A stretch of 64,000 bases of DNA from positions 19,111 through 83,110 of the forward strand of contig JAUQYB010000084.1 of the NCBI GenBank assembly GCA_030837825.1, in the 5' to 3' direction. The position numbers and the translations under genes were made by a program. Under the pieces are notes generated by a model. It made no database searches. It saw only the letters and a list, made by a program, of their open reading frames with translations, and was not told the DNA's origin. Positions 21,177-29,275 of this stretch are shown here, in pieces; position 1 is the stretch's first letter, and each line of letters starts with the position of its first letter. Source of the DNA: Albidovulum sp. GTDB lineage: Bacteria; Pseudomonadota; Alphaproteobacteria; Rhodobacterales; Rhodobacteraceae.

Positions 21177-22306
21177 TATTCGGTGACGTTCGACAGCGCG
21201 TTGGCGGAATTCGCAGTCCCGGTCACGGCTGCCAGCGTCTTGCGCCACTGCACATAGGGCGCCTCGGTGACATAGATCGTGTCATTGTCGCGGATCATGA
21301 AGTCGCGCGCATTGAAGATGCCGCTCGGCTCGGTCAGGTCGATCACATAGGCCATCCGCACGGTGCCGGACAGATCGCTGCGGCCGAGAACCTCGTTGGC
21401 GATCTCCGCGCGCTCCTCGCGCAGGACGAAGACGCCCTTGGGGTCGGCGAAGTTGGTGGCCAGGCCGCCGACCTGGGCAATGGCCTCGATTGCCGAAAGT
21501 TCCTGGGTATCGAAGGGCACGCGGTTCTGGCCGCCCGTCGCCCCCATCGCGGTGAAGGCGCGGCGGTCTTCCTCGACGAGGATGGTGTCGCCGGGACGAA
21601 GGGCGACGTCATTGCGCGGATCGGCGTAGAGGTCGGTCAGCCAGACCGTGCTGGTATGCTTGCCCCGGGTGATCGTGACCTGCGCGATCTCGGGCTTGAT
21701 GGCAACCCCGCCGGCCTTGGCCAGCATCGCCGCGAGCGTCCGGGTCGGCCGCTCGATCGGATAGACGCCCTGGGCGCCCACGCCCCCCATGACCGAGACG
21801 GTCGCCCCGTCGCCCGCGAGGCGCGCCACCGTCACCTGGGGGTCGGGGGTCTGGGTCTCGAGCTTGCCGGTGATGATCCGGCGCAGCGCCTCGGGCGTGT
21901 TGCCCGCGGCCTTGATGCGGCCCGCGTAGGGCACGAAGATGTAGCCGTCGCCGTCGACCTGCACTTCCTGCAACCGGGTCGAGTTCAGCCCCTGGTCGGC
22001 GAGAAGGCCGTTGTCGACGTTTTCCCAGACCGAGAGGTTCAGCACGTCGCCCGGCCGGATCTCGTCGGAGCCGACGACGCCGGCGCCGAAGAAGCCGTTG
22101 GTGAAGCTGAGCGGCGGGTTCTGCGACGCCAGGCGCGCCACATCGGCGTTGACGGTGACGACGAAGGCATCGCCCTGCTGGAGCACGGAGCTCTTGTAGA
22201 CCTCGCGCTTGCTCGGGCCCGAACGCGGCAGGCCGCAGGCCGAAGCGGTGCTGACGACAGCCACGAGGGCCAAGCCGCGCGCCCAGCGGGTCGTTGTCAT
22301 CTTCAA
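21176..22306 (-). CDS. outer-membrane polysaccharide export lipoprotein (Wza/KpsD-like)
   Basis: A 376-residue export protein. The signal sequence ends in a lipobox-like VSTASAC, so it is probably a lipoprotein. The polysaccharide-export domain (PGDVLNLSVWENVDNGLL, then VQVDGDGYIFVPYAGRI) is followed by SLBB-type repeats (VSVMGGVGAQGVYPIE and LRPGDTILVEED). It would form or gate the outer-membrane exit for the capsule made by the flanking KpsC/KpsS-like proteins. Start: TTG at 22306, 8 nt after AAGAGGAG; an ATG two codons in (22300) is the alternative. It is co-directional with its neighbours. Confidence 0.88.
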   Translation of the reverse strand: MKMTTTRWARGLALVAVVSTASACGLPRSGPSKREVYKSSVLQQGDAFVVTVNADVARLASQNPPLSFTNGFFGAGVVGSDEIRPGDVLNLSVWENVDNGLLADQGLNSTRLQEVQVDGDGYIFVPYAGRIKAAGNTPEALRRIITGKLETQTPDPQVTVARLAGDGATVSVMGGVGAQGVYPIERPTRTLAAMLAKAGGVAIKPEIAQVTITRGKHTSTVWLTDLYADPRNDVALRPGDTILVEEDRRAFTAMGATGGQNRVPFDTQELSAIEAIAQVGGLATNFADPKGVFVLREERAEIANEVLGRSDLSGTVRMAYVIDLTEPSGIFNARDFMIRDNDTIYVTEAPYVQWRKTLAAVTGTANSANALSNVTE

Positions 22307-22384
22307 CGCTCGGGCTCCTCTTGACGGGAAACTGCCTCAACCGCCGGCGAGCCTAAAGAAAGGACCGGGGTTTTTCCAGAGGCT

Positions 22385-23683
22385 CTAGGCGCGCGTCGGC
22401 AACTGTTGCCGCGGCGCCGCTTTCCCCTGTGGCAACGCGTCGTAGGGGTCGTGCGGGGCGAGGATCATGTCGACGACCTGCCGCAGCAGATAGCGCCGGC
22501 CGCGGGCGGAGTAGAAGCCGCCCGGCAATTGCGAGGTTTCGAGCAGGTATTGGCGGTAGTCGCGGTAGGCGCACAGGTCGGGGCGGTGGGGGTCGGCGAA
22601 GAAGTCCGGCAGCGTCTGGGACGAGACGAATTCGGGTTTCGAGTAGACAGCGCGGCCGAAGGCGCGCAGCGGCAGGCCGCGCCACAGCACCTGCTGGCCG
22701 GCCGTGGAATTCACCGTCACCGCGGTCCTCGCCCCGTCGAGAAGCCGGGCGAGCTTGCCGCCCCGGACGAAATGGACGCGCCGCGACAGACCGAATGCGC
22801 GGGCGCCGTCACGGACGACGCGGTCGATTCCCGCCCGGTTGTCCTCGAGCGGATGCGCCTTGAAGACGAGGTGATGGTGGCGCGGCGCGCCGGCGGCGAA
22901 GCCTTCGAGGCAGAGCGTGACGAAATCGGTCTGCGAGCCGAAGTCGGAATGCGCCCGGAAGCTCGCGTCATGCTCCAGTTGCAGCAGCACGAGGTGATAG
23001 GGAAAGGCGCCGCGGCGGATGCGCCAGGTCGCGAGCCGGCGTTCCAGCCGGTGCCGCGGCATGAACAGGAACCGCCGCAGGTAGAGCCGGAATTCCTCGG
23101 CCACGGTGACGCCGCGATGGGGGCGGAACCCGCGGTAGCGCCGGTTCATCGCCAGGACGAAGAAATGATAGAGCGCGCCGTAAAAAATATGCTCGCGCAT
23201 GTCGCCCCAGCGGGCGGGCGCCTTCGGCATCTCCATCCCCGTGCGCGCGAGGGCCGCGCGCATCTCGGCCACCGACAGCGCCATCAGCCGCGAATGCCCG
23301 TTCGATCCGCCGCGTTCGTAGGTCGCCCAGTAGGGGCGCAGGTAGCCTTCCTCGAAGACATGGACGGTGATCCCGCGCGCCTTCGCCTCGGCGATCGCCT
23401 CGGCATGGATCGGCCGCGCGTCGCCGTAGAGGATCAGATCGGTGATGCCGAGGCAGTCGAGGTGGCGGGCACAGGTGGCGGGCCAGTCCTCGGGCCGGCC
23501 GGTGAAGGGCAGGTAGCCGGGGCGGCCCCAGAAGATCTCGTCGCCGCGGTTGAAGCCCACCCGCCAGACCTCGGCGCCGGCGGCGTCCAGCATCGCGCCC
23601 AACTGGCGGAAGAACGGCCCGTGCGGTCCCTGAAGCATCAGGAACCGGCGCGTCGCCTGGCCGTTGCGCCCCGTGTCGCTCAC
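22385..23683 (-). CDS. kpsS: capsule polysaccharide synthesis protein (KpsS family)
   Basis: A 432-residue KpsS-like beta-Kdo transferase, which adds the first Kdo to the lipid anchor of capsular polysaccharide. Typical strings are FLMLQGPHGPFFRQLGAML, VFEEGYLRPYWATYERGGSNGHS, FKAHPLEDNR and TVNSTAGQQVLWRGLPLRAFG. The GTG at 23683 follows GGAGGGCAG and gives a normal family start; the open frame continues upstream into ribE antisense sequence, which is not coding. It is the first gene of the kpsS-wza-kpsC block and is divergent from ribE across 156 bp. Confidence 0.88.
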   Translation of the reverse strand: MSDTGRNGQATRRFLMLQGPHGPFFRQLGAMLDAAGAEVWRVGFNRGDEIFWGRPGYLPFTGRPEDWPATCARHLDCLGITDLILYGDARPIHAEAIAEAKARGITVHVFEEGYLRPYWATYERGGSNGHSRLMALSVAEMRAALARTGMEMPKAPARWGDMREHIFYGALYHFFVLAMNRRYRGFRPHRGVTVAEEFRLYLRRFLFMPRHRLERRLATWRIRRGAFPYHLVLLQLEHDASFRAHSDFGSQTDFVTLCLEGFAAGAPRHHHLVFKAHPLEDNRAGIDRVVRDGARAFGLSRRVHFVRGGKLARLLDGARTAVTVNSTAGQQVLWRGLPLRAFGRAVYSKPEFVSSQTLPDFFADPHRPDLCAYRDYRQYLLETSQLPGGFYSARGRRYLLRQVVDMILAPHDPYDALPQGKAAPRQQLPTRA

Positions 23684-23839
23684 CTGGACCTGCCCTCCGC
23701 CGTTCCTTTTGCCCGCCCGCGCCGCCGCTGTCACGCGCGATCCTCCCTGGCGCGTCCTTCGGGCGCCACTGTGGCCGGGGCCGCCCGCTCTTGCGGCATC
23801 GCGGAGCACGGGATAGGCAGAAGCAAAGGAGAGGCCCCG

Positions 23840-24442
23840 ATGTTCACCGGCATCATCACCGACCTGGGCGAGGTTCTGGCGCTGGAGCAGCGCGGCGACC
23901 TGCGCGCGCGCATCGCCACCGGCTACGACGTGGAGACGATCGACCTTGGCGCCTCGATCGCCTGCGATGGCGTCTGCCTGACGGTCGTGGCCACCGGGAC
24001 CGGTCCCCGCGGCTGGTTCGACGTGGAAATCTCCGCCGAGACGCTGTCGAAGACAACCATCGGCGGCTGGCACCCCGGCCGCGGGCTGAACCTCGAGCGG
24101 GCGCTGAGGGTGGGCGACGAACTGGGCGGCCACATCGTCTCGGGCCATGTCGACGGCGTGGCCGAGATCGTCGCGATGGAGGCGGAGGGCGCCTCCACCC
24201 GCTTCACCTTCCGCGCCCCCGAGGCCCTTGCCGGGTTCATTGCGCCGAAGGGCTCGGTCGCGCTCAACGGCACCTCGCTGACCGTCAACGAGGTGACGGG
24301 GGCGGAGTTCGGCGTCAACATCATCCCGCACACGAAGGAGGTCACGACCTGGGGGCAGGCCAGGGTCGGCGACCGGGTGAACATCGAGATCGACACGCTG
24401 GCGCGCTATGTGGCGCGGCTGAGGGAATGGTCGGGGACATGA
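23840..24442 (+). CDS. ribE: riboflavin synthase, alpha chain
   Basis: A 200-residue riboflavin synthase, which dismutates two 6,7-dimethyl-8-ribityllumazines. It has two lumazine-binding barrels: MFTGIITDLGEV starts the first, and GHIVSGHVDGVAEIV and IAPKGSVALNGTSLTVNEV mark the second. AAAGGAGAGG precedes the ATG. Its stop overlaps the next start (ATGA). No FMN riboswitch signature was found upstream. Confidence 0.97.
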   Translation: MFTGIITDLGEVLALEQRGDLRARIATGYDVETIDLGASIACDGVCLTVVATGTGPRGWFDVEISAETLSKTTIGGWHPGRGLNLERALRVGDELGGHIVSGHVDGVAEIVAMEAEGASTRFTFRAPEALAGFIAPKGSVALNGTSLTVNEVTGAEFGVNIIPHTKEVTTWGQARVGDRVNIEIDTLARYVARLREWSGT

Positions 24443-25041
24443 GCGGGGCGCTGCCGGGTCCGGGCCACAACCTCGGCCCGACGCTGGAGCCGGGCGCAAG
24501 CTGGCGGCGGCACTGCTGGCGCGAGGCGCGGGCGGCGCTCCTGCCGAGGCTGCCGGTGGAGATCGTGCGGCTTCACGTGCGCCGGGCGGCCGAGATCGGG
24601 CTCGACTACAAGACCTATGCCGGGGTCCGCGCCACGACCGGACACGATCTCGTCGCTTTCCTCTTCTCCACCAACGCGCTCAGGCTCCTGCGCGAGCGCG
24701 ACCGGCTGGCTGCGGCGGATGCCGCGAAGCTCGCCGCGGCGCGCAACATCGGCCGGCTGGTCGCGGCGCATCCGCCGCTGGACCCGGCCGATGTGCAGCG
24801 GCTCCTGGAGGCGCAGGGCGTTGCCGTCGATGCCGCCGCGCGCGCGCCCGGCCTCGCCGACGGCTGGGGCGCGACCCGCGCCCGGCTCGCTGGCCTTCTG
24901 GCCGAGGGGCGCGCCCCGGCCGACCGGGTGCTGCTGGTCGGCGAGACCATGCTGGAACGTGACTGGGTGGCGGCGGCGCGGCTCGCGGGCTTCGTTCCGG
25001 CGGGGCGATTCTTCGGCTCCGACGCGGACCTTCGCGGCTGA
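24439..25041 (+). CDS. conserved hypothetical protein in the rib operon
   Basis: A 200-residue, Ala/Leu/Arg-rich, mostly helical protein with no signal peptide or membrane span. It begins MSGALPGPGHNLGPTLEPGAS and has IGLDYKTYAGVRATTGHDLVAFLFSTNALRLL in its first half. It is coupled to ribE by a 4-nt overlap and followed 70 bp later by ribBA. The late segment RVLLVGETMLERDWVAAARLAGF might be a short structured C-terminal domain. Its place between two riboflavin enzymes suggests a flavin-related or regulatory role. That is context only. Confidence 0.8.
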   Translation: MSGALPGPGHNLGPTLEPGASWRRHCWREARAALLPRLPVEIVRLHVRRAAEIGLDYKTYAGVRATTGHDLVAFLFSTNALRLLRERDRLAAADAAKLAAARNIGRLVAAHPPLDPADVQRLLEAQGVAVDAAARAPGLADGWGATRARLAGLLAEGRAPADRVLLVGETMLERDWVAAARLAGFVPAGRFFGSDADLRG

Positions 25042-25111
25042 CCCGCGCCTCGGCACTGGCAAAGCCCGGGCGGTTGGGCTATCGCGGGGGCGGACCAGCC
25101 GGGGCGATGCC

Positions 25112-26215
25112 ATGACCGACCCTCTCGACGACCTGACACGCGCGATCTCCCCCACCGAGGAGATCATCGACGAGGCGCGCAACGGGCGCATGTTCATCCT
25201 CGTCGACCACGAGGACCGCGAGAACGAGGGCGACCTCGTCATCCCCGCGCAGATGTGCACGCCGAACGCGATCAACTTCATGGCGACGCACGGGCGCGGG
25301 CTGATCTGCCTGACGCTTTCGTCCCAGCGGATCGAAGCGCTGGGCCTGCAACTGATGTCGGCCAAGAACTCATCTCGGCACGAAACCGCCTTCACCGTCT
25401 CGATCGAGGCGCGCGAGGGCGTGTCGACCGGCATTTCGGCGCATGACCGCGCGCTGACCGTGGCGGTGGCGATCGACCCGACGAAGGGGCCCGCCGACAT
25501 CGCCACGCCGGGCCACATCTTTCCCCTGCGCGCCCGCGACGGCGGGGTCCTGGTGCGGGCCGGCCATACCGAGGCCGCGACCGACATCGCAAGGCTTGCC
25601 GGGCTGAACCCCTCGGGCGTGATCTGCGAGATCATGAACGAGGACGGGACGATGGCGCGGCTGCCCGATCTCGTGACCTTCGCGCAGAGGCACGGGCTGA
25701 AGGTCGGGACGATATCGGACCTCATCGCCTACCGCCGCCGCCACGACAACCTCGTGCGCGAGACGCTGCGCAAAACCGTCACCTCGGCCCACGGCGGCGA
25801 CTGGACCATGCGCATCTTCACCGACGTGACCGAAGGGACGGAGCATGTCGTGCTGACCAAGGGCGACATCACCACGCCCGAGCCCGTGCTGGTCCGCACC
25901 CACTCGCTGAACGTGATCGAGGACGTGCTGGCGCTTGGCCCGGCGCCGGAGGGCGAACTTGCCCGCGCCATGCGGATCGTCGCCGAAGAGGGTCGGGGCG
26001 CCGTCTGCCTGTTCCGTGACCCCAAGGCCAAGCTGATCGTCGAGGAAGACGAAGGCCCGCGCACCATCAAGCAGACCGGGCTCGGCGCCCAGATCCTGTC
26101 GTCGATGGGATTGAAACAACTCATCCTGCTGACCGATTCACCCCTGACCCGCTACCTCGGGCTCGATGCCTACGACCTCCAGATCGTCGGCACGCGGCCC
26201 ATCACCAGAGGCTGA
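25112..26215 (+). CDS. ribB: 3,4-dihydroxy-2-butanone-4-phosphate synthase fused to a degenerate GTP cyclohydrolase II domain
   Basis: A 367-residue RibBA-type protein. The N-terminal DHBP synthase (residues about 15-210) is intact: ILVDHEDRENEGDLVIPAQ with its acidic metal/substrate residues, then FALLING-type elements such as GHIFPLRARDGGVLVRAGHTEAATD. The C-terminal part has a cyclohydrolase II-like frame (VLTKGDI, IVAEEGRGAVCLF, GLKQLILLTDSP) but lacks the family's three zinc cysteines and the RQEGRxxG element; the aligned site reads VRTHSLNVIEDVLALG. It should make DHBP but not open GTP, so a separate ribA is expected elsewhere. Confidence 0.93.
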   Translation: MTDPLDDLTRAISPTEEIIDEARNGRMFILVDHEDRENEGDLVIPAQMCTPNAINFMATHGRGLICLTLSSQRIEALGLQLMSAKNSSRHETAFTVSIEAREGVSTGISAHDRALTVAVAIDPTKGPADIATPGHIFPLRARDGGVLVRAGHTEAATDIARLAGLNPSGVICEIMNEDGTMARLPDLVTFAQRHGLKVGTISDLIAYRRRHDNLVRETLRKTVTSAHGGDWTMRIFTDVTEGTEHVVLTKGDITTPEPVLVRTHSLNVIEDVLALGPAPEGELARAMRIVAEEGRGAVCLFRDPKAKLIVEEDEGPRTIKQTGLGAQILSSMGLKQLILLTDSPLTRYLGLDAYDLQIVGTRPITRG

Positions 26216-26218
26216 GAC

Positions 26219-26770
26219 ATGGCTGGACACGAGACCCACCACATCCTCGACCTGCCCGCCTTCGACAGGCCGGTGAAGCTGCTGATCGTCGTCGCGCCCT
26301 ATTACAAGGACATCGCCGACGATCTCGTGGCCGGCGCACGGGCCGTGGCGGCCAGGGCCGGGGCGACGGCCGAGGTGGTGGAGGTTCCGGGCGCGCTCGA
26401 GGTGCCGGCGGCGATCGGACTTGCCTTCCGCCTGTCGAACTACGACGGCTTCGTGGCACTCGGCTGCGTGATCCGGGGCGAGACCACGCATTACGACACC
26501 GTGTGCAACGATTCCTCGCGCGGGCTCATGCTTCTGGGTCTTGAGGGCGCCTGCCTCGGCAACGGCATCCTGACGGTCGAGACCCGCGAGCAGGCGGTGG
26601 TGCGGGCCGATCCGCAGGGCCAGGACAAGGGCGGCGGCGCGGCGGCGGCGGCGCTGCACCTGATCGCGCTGTCCCGCAAGTGGGCGGGCCAGACCAAGGG
26701 GATCGGATTCAAGCCCGCCGGCGAGGAATTCCGCATCGCCGGAACCGGCCAGGGACCCGAGCGCGCATGA
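26219..26770 (+). CDS. ribH: 6,7-dimethyl-8-ribityllumazine synthase
   Basis: A 183-residue lumazine synthase joining DHBP and the ribitylamino-uracil. Seen: VVEVPGALEVPAAIGLAF with the substrate-binding PGALE-type loop, CVIRGETTHYDTVCNDSSRGLM with the catalytic His region, and FGNGILT-like LGNGILTVETREQAVVRA. It starts 3 nt after the ribBA stop. Its stop overlaps nusB (ATGA). It assembles into a cytoplasmic capsid or pentamer with riboflavin synthase activity supplied by RibE. Confidence 0.96.
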   Translation: MAGHETHHILDLPAFDRPVKLLIVVAPYYKDIADDLVAGARAVAARAGATAEVVEVPGALEVPAAIGLAFRLSNYDGFVALGCVIRGETTHYDTVCNDSSRGLMLLGLEGACLGNGILTVETREQAVVRADPQGQDKGGGAAAAALHLIALSRKWAGQTKGIGFKPAGEEFRIAGTGQGPERA

Positions 26771-27249
26771 ACGAACCCGAACGAAAGCCCACCGCCGCCG
26801 AGAAGCGCCAGATGAAATCCGCCGCGCGGCTTTATGCGGTGCAGGCGCTCTTCCAGATGGAGGCCGCGGGCCAGACCGTCGAGAAGGTCGCACGGGAATT
26901 CGAGACGCACCGCTTCGGCGCGATCTACGAGGATGACGAGATGGCCGAGGGCGACACCGACCTCTTCCGCCGGCTTGTCGGCGATGCGGTCAACTGGCAG
27001 GCGAAGATCGACCAGATGACCGACCGGGCGCTGGTCGCCCGCTGGCCGATCGACCGGATCGACCCGGTCCTGCGCGCGCTTTTCCGTGCCGCGGGGGCCG
27101 AGCTTCTGGATCAGGCGACGCCCCCGAAGGTCGTGCTCAACGAATTCGTCGACATCGCCCGCGCCTTCTTCCCGGACGGGCGGGAACCAAAGTTCGTCAA
27201 TGCGGTTCTCGATCACATGGCCCGCGAGGCGCGGCCGGAGGCGTTCTGA
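26767..27249 (+). CDS. nusB: transcription antitermination protein NusB
   Basis: A 160-residue all-helical NusB. After a charged N-terminus it has SAARLYAVQALFQMEAAG, then IDRIDPVLRALFRAAGAEL and PPKVVLNEFVDIARAFFPDGREPKFVNAVLDHMARE, all typical. With NusE (S10) it binds boxA in rRNA leaders. It is translationally coupled to ribH, the widespread rib-nusB arrangement. Confidence 0.96.
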   Translation: MNEPERKPTAAEKRQMKSAARLYAVQALFQMEAAGQTVEKVAREFETHRFGAIYEDDEMAEGDTDLFRRLVGDAVNWQAKIDQMTDRALVARWPIDRIDPVLRALFRAAGAELLDQATPPKVVLNEFVDIARAFFPDGREPKFVNAVLDHMAREARPEAF

Positions 27250-27346
27250 GACGGCGTTCCGGCGCCGATCACGCGGGATGCGGCGTCGGAAGGCTGGCGG
27301 ACACCGGCGGGACTTTCTATTGTCCGCCCGACTCAAGGAGGTAACC

Positions 27347-27661
27347 ATGCCCGCGCTCGTCCGTCTCTACATCCGCAATGTCCTCACCGGCTTCGCGCTG
27401 TCGGCGGCCTTCGTGGGCGCGCTCCTGTGGCTCAATGTCGCCAACCTCTGGCATCTGATCTCGACCTCGCCGCAGGGCTGGATCGCGGCGCTGATGCTCT
27501 TCGTCTTCAACGGCGCGGTCTTCGCCGGCGTGCAGTTCGCCATCGTCATCATGCGGATGGAGGACCGCGGGACGGGCGGTGGCGGGCGGAAAGCGCCGGT
27601 CGCGACCGGAATTCCCGTCCGCGTCGCGGTGCCGGCGCGGGTGCGGCCGGCACGCCGCTGA
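27347..27661 (+). CDS. small membrane protein with two helices
   Basis: A 104-residue protein with two transmembrane helices (VLTGFALSAAFVGALLWL and GWIAALMLFVFNGAVFAGVQF) and a basic, flexible C-terminus (RVAVPARVRPARR). A perfect AAGGAGGTAACC ribosome-binding site predicts high translation. Function not recognised. It lies 97 bp after nusB and just before the 6S RNA candidate on the opposite strand. Confidence 0.75.
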   Translation: MPALVRLYIRNVLTGFALSAAFVGALLWLNVANLWHLISTSPQGWIAALMLFVFNGAVFAGVQFAIVIMRMEDRGTGGGGRKAPVATGIPVRVAVPARVRPARR

Positions 27662-27669
27662 ACGGCTCG

Positions 27670-27687
27670 CCCGCCCGGAGGGGCGGG
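27670..27687. terminator. GC hairpin after the small membrane protein gene
   Basis: Perfect 7-bp arms, CCCGCCC (27670-27676) and GGGCGGG (27681-27687), with a 4-nt loop. It can act as terminator for the plus-strand gene that ends at 27661 and for the minus-strand RNA candidate, whose 3' end overlaps it by two bases. It has no T-run on either strand. Confidence 0.4.
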
Positions 27688-27851
27688 TGGCGGGAACCGC
27701 GGCAGCCGTGGAGGCGTGTTTTTCCCGAGAGCCTGGCTGACCAGGTGGGTGCCAGATACCGGGACCACGGTCCCGGCAGAGCCAGCTCCCTCGGAAGAGA
27801 GTATCGGCCACTGGAAAAGGGCCTCTCACGAGAGGGGCAGAACCCGCCACC
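27686..27851 (-). ncRNA. ssrS: probable 6S RNA
   Basis: About 166 nt able to fold into the 6S architecture. A perfect 9-bp closing stem is formed by GGTGGCGGG and CCCGCCACC at the two ends. A large interior bubble carries one small hairpin on each side (CCTCTC/GAGAGG and CCACGG/CCGCGG), and a long terminal arm ends in CCGGGAC/GTCCCGG. Read on the minus strand it contains GGCCGATACT, similar to the GAGCCGATATT region of E. coli 6S RNA. A minus-strand promoter ends right at the closing stem. 6S RNA binds sigma-70 holoenzyme and mimics an open promoter. The opposite strand would fold alike, but no good promoter was seen there. Confidence 0.62.
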
Positions 27852-27855
27852 GACC

Positions 27856-27884
27856 AATCTAGGGCCGGGGCGGCGCGGGGGCAA
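27856..27884 (-). promoter_or_regulatory. promoter of the 6S RNA candidate
   Basis: On the minus strand a -35-like TTGCCC (27879-27884), a 17-bp spacer and a -10-like TAGATT (27856-27861) place the start within 1-3 nt of the first base pair of the closing stem. The -35 matches TTGACA in four of six bases. The rest of the gap up to 28015 shows no other feature. Confidence 0.5.
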
Positions 27885-28015
27885 GGGGGCGGACGAGCGC
27901 GGCGGGCGCGAGCGCGGGAGGGTCGGGATTTCCGGACTGTCTGGGCGCCAGCGGCCGTGCTACCCGGCCGCCGCCGGGGCGCGACCCGGTGCATTTCATC
28001 GGAAAAGAGATCATC

Positions 28016-28426
28016 ATGAAAGGTATTGGCCTTCTGTTCTTCGCCTCGGGTGCCGCCTATGGCATGGCGGGCATGGTCCTCGGCCTCTGGATGGGCGGGC
28101 ATCAGGATTTTACCCTTGCCCCGGTTCATGCCCACCTCAACCTCGTCGGCTTCGTCACCATGTGCCTGATGGGCGTATTCTACCATCTCACGCCGTCCGC
28201 GGCCGACCGGTTCCTGTCGCGGGTCCATTTCGGGCTGGCGACGGCAGGGCTCTGGATCATGGCGCCGGACATCGGCATCGCCGTGACCGGCGGCGGCGAG
28301 GGGCCCGCGGTGGTCGGCTCGCTCCTGACCGCGGCGGCGATGCTGACCTTCCTCGTCAACCTCGGGCTGACCGGGTTCGGACCGGTTTCGGGGCGGGTGC
28401 GGCGGGGCAGGGCACTTCCCTGCTGA
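28016..28426 (+). CDS. small four-helix membrane protein, cytochrome oxidase-like HAHLN motif
   Basis: A 136-residue protein with four predicted transmembrane helices: LFFASGAAYGMAGMVLGLWM, HLNLVGFVTMCLMGVFYHL, FGLATAGLWIMAPDIGIAV and VVGSLLTAAAMLTFLVNLGL. The motif APVHAHLNLVGF, followed by GVFYHLTP, is shared with small proteins related to haem-copper oxidase subunit I and NnrS-like proteins; the histidines could bind haem or metal. An NnrS gene lies 1 kb away. No partner subunit is nearby. The ATG at 28016 follows GGAAAAGAGA. Confidence 0.6.
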   Translation: MKGIGLLFFASGAAYGMAGMVLGLWMGGHQDFTLAPVHAHLNLVGFVTMCLMGVFYHLTPSAADRFLSRVHFGLATAGLWIMAPDIGIAVTGGGEGPAVVGSLLTAAAMLTFLVNLGLTGFGPVSGRVRRGRALPC

Positions 28427-28483
28427 GGGCGGGACGCGCGGGGCGGGCTGGACTTCCGTTCCCTTTATGTTCATAGTCCGCCC

Positions 28484-28957
28484 ATGCCTGACCTCCTGCA
28501 AGAGATCGCCCCCGCGCCGCTGCCTGGCCAGATCCTGGCCCGCGGCGTCTGCCGCCATCTCCTCCACCACGGCTTCGCCACGGTGGAGGAACTCGTGCCG
28601 GCGCCGGGGCTCAGGGTGGACGTGATGGCGCTGGGACCGAAGGGCGAGGTCTGGATCGTCGAATGCAAGTCGGGGCGCGCCGATTTCGCCTCGGACCGCA
28701 AGTGGCAGGGCTACCTCGAATGGGCCGACCGCTTCTTCTGGGCGGTCGACGCCGATTTCCCGGTGGACCTGCTGCCCCCCGAAACCGGCCTCATCCTCGC
28801 CGACGGCTATGATGCGGAAATCCTCCGGATGCCGGCGGCGGCGCCGCTTGCCGGGGCGCGGCGCAAGGTGATGATGCGGAAGTTCGCCCGCCATGCGGCG
28901 CTGAGGCTGCAGGCCGCGCGCGATCCGGCGATCAGCCTTTCCGGGGTTTTCCCCTAG
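28484..28957 (+). CDS. mmcB: MmcB family DNA repair protein
   Basis: A 157-residue protein of the alphaproteobacterial MmcB family, tied to mitomycin C tolerance in Caulobacter. A PD-(D/E)XK-like nuclease core is visible: LRVDVMALGPKGEVWIVECKSGRADF, with the spaced D and E-C-K, then SDRKWQGYLEWADRFFWAV. It would act on damaged DNA in the cytoplasm. Its last 26 nt overlap the end of the convergent DUF6324 gene. Confidence 0.85.
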   Translation: MPDLLQEIAPAPLPGQILARGVCRHLLHHGFATVEELVPAPGLRVDVMALGPKGEVWIVECKSGRADFASDRKWQGYLEWADRFFWAVDADFPVDLLPPETGLILADGYDAEILRMPAAAPLAGARRKVMMRKFARHAALRLQAARDPAISLSGVFP

Positions 28958-29162
28958 CGCCGCCCTTCTTGCCGCCCTCGCTCATGCCGCGCGCCGCCTC
29001 GGCCGCCGCCAGCAGTTCCTCGGCGATCTCCTCGGCCTCTTCCGGGTCGAAGTCGAGCGGCAGCTCGAAGCCCTCGGCCTCGACATAGATCCGCACCATG
29101 CCAAGAGAGGTCGGCCCGATCTGGAGATTGGCCGCCATGTCGCTTTCCTTGTCGATGCCCAT
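28932..29162 (-). CDS. DUF6324 family protein
   Basis: A 76-residue conserved alphaproteobacterial protein: MGIDKESDMAANLQIGPTSL, then GMVRIYVEAEGFELPLDFDP and an acidic helix EEAEEIAEELLAAAEAARG, ending in a Lys/Gly-rich tail. The ATG at 29162 gives the usual family N-terminus MGI(D/N)KESD. Function unknown. It overlaps mmcB tail to tail, so the two mRNAs would be antisense over about 26 nt. Confidence 0.8.
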   Translation of the reverse strand: MGIDKESDMAANLQIGPTSLGMVRIYVEAEGFELPLDFDPEEAEEIAEELLAAAEAARGMSEGGKKGGARGKPRKG

Positions 29163-29275
29163 TGGCCCGCTCCCGTCCCGGTTCCCCACTCGCTAGCGCG
29201 ACCGGGCGCGGCGGGCAAGGGCCGAGGGGCGCGGGCGAGGGTGGAAAGCCGCCCGCGGGCCGCCCAATCTTCCCC

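Noticed and set aside
23684..23839. FMN riboswitch upstream of ribE
   Set aside because: The conserved RFN box strings are absent from this 156-bp gap.
27686..27851. 6S RNA on the plus strand
   Set aside because: The fold is symmetric, but only the minus strand has a correctly placed promoter and the GGCCGATACT element.
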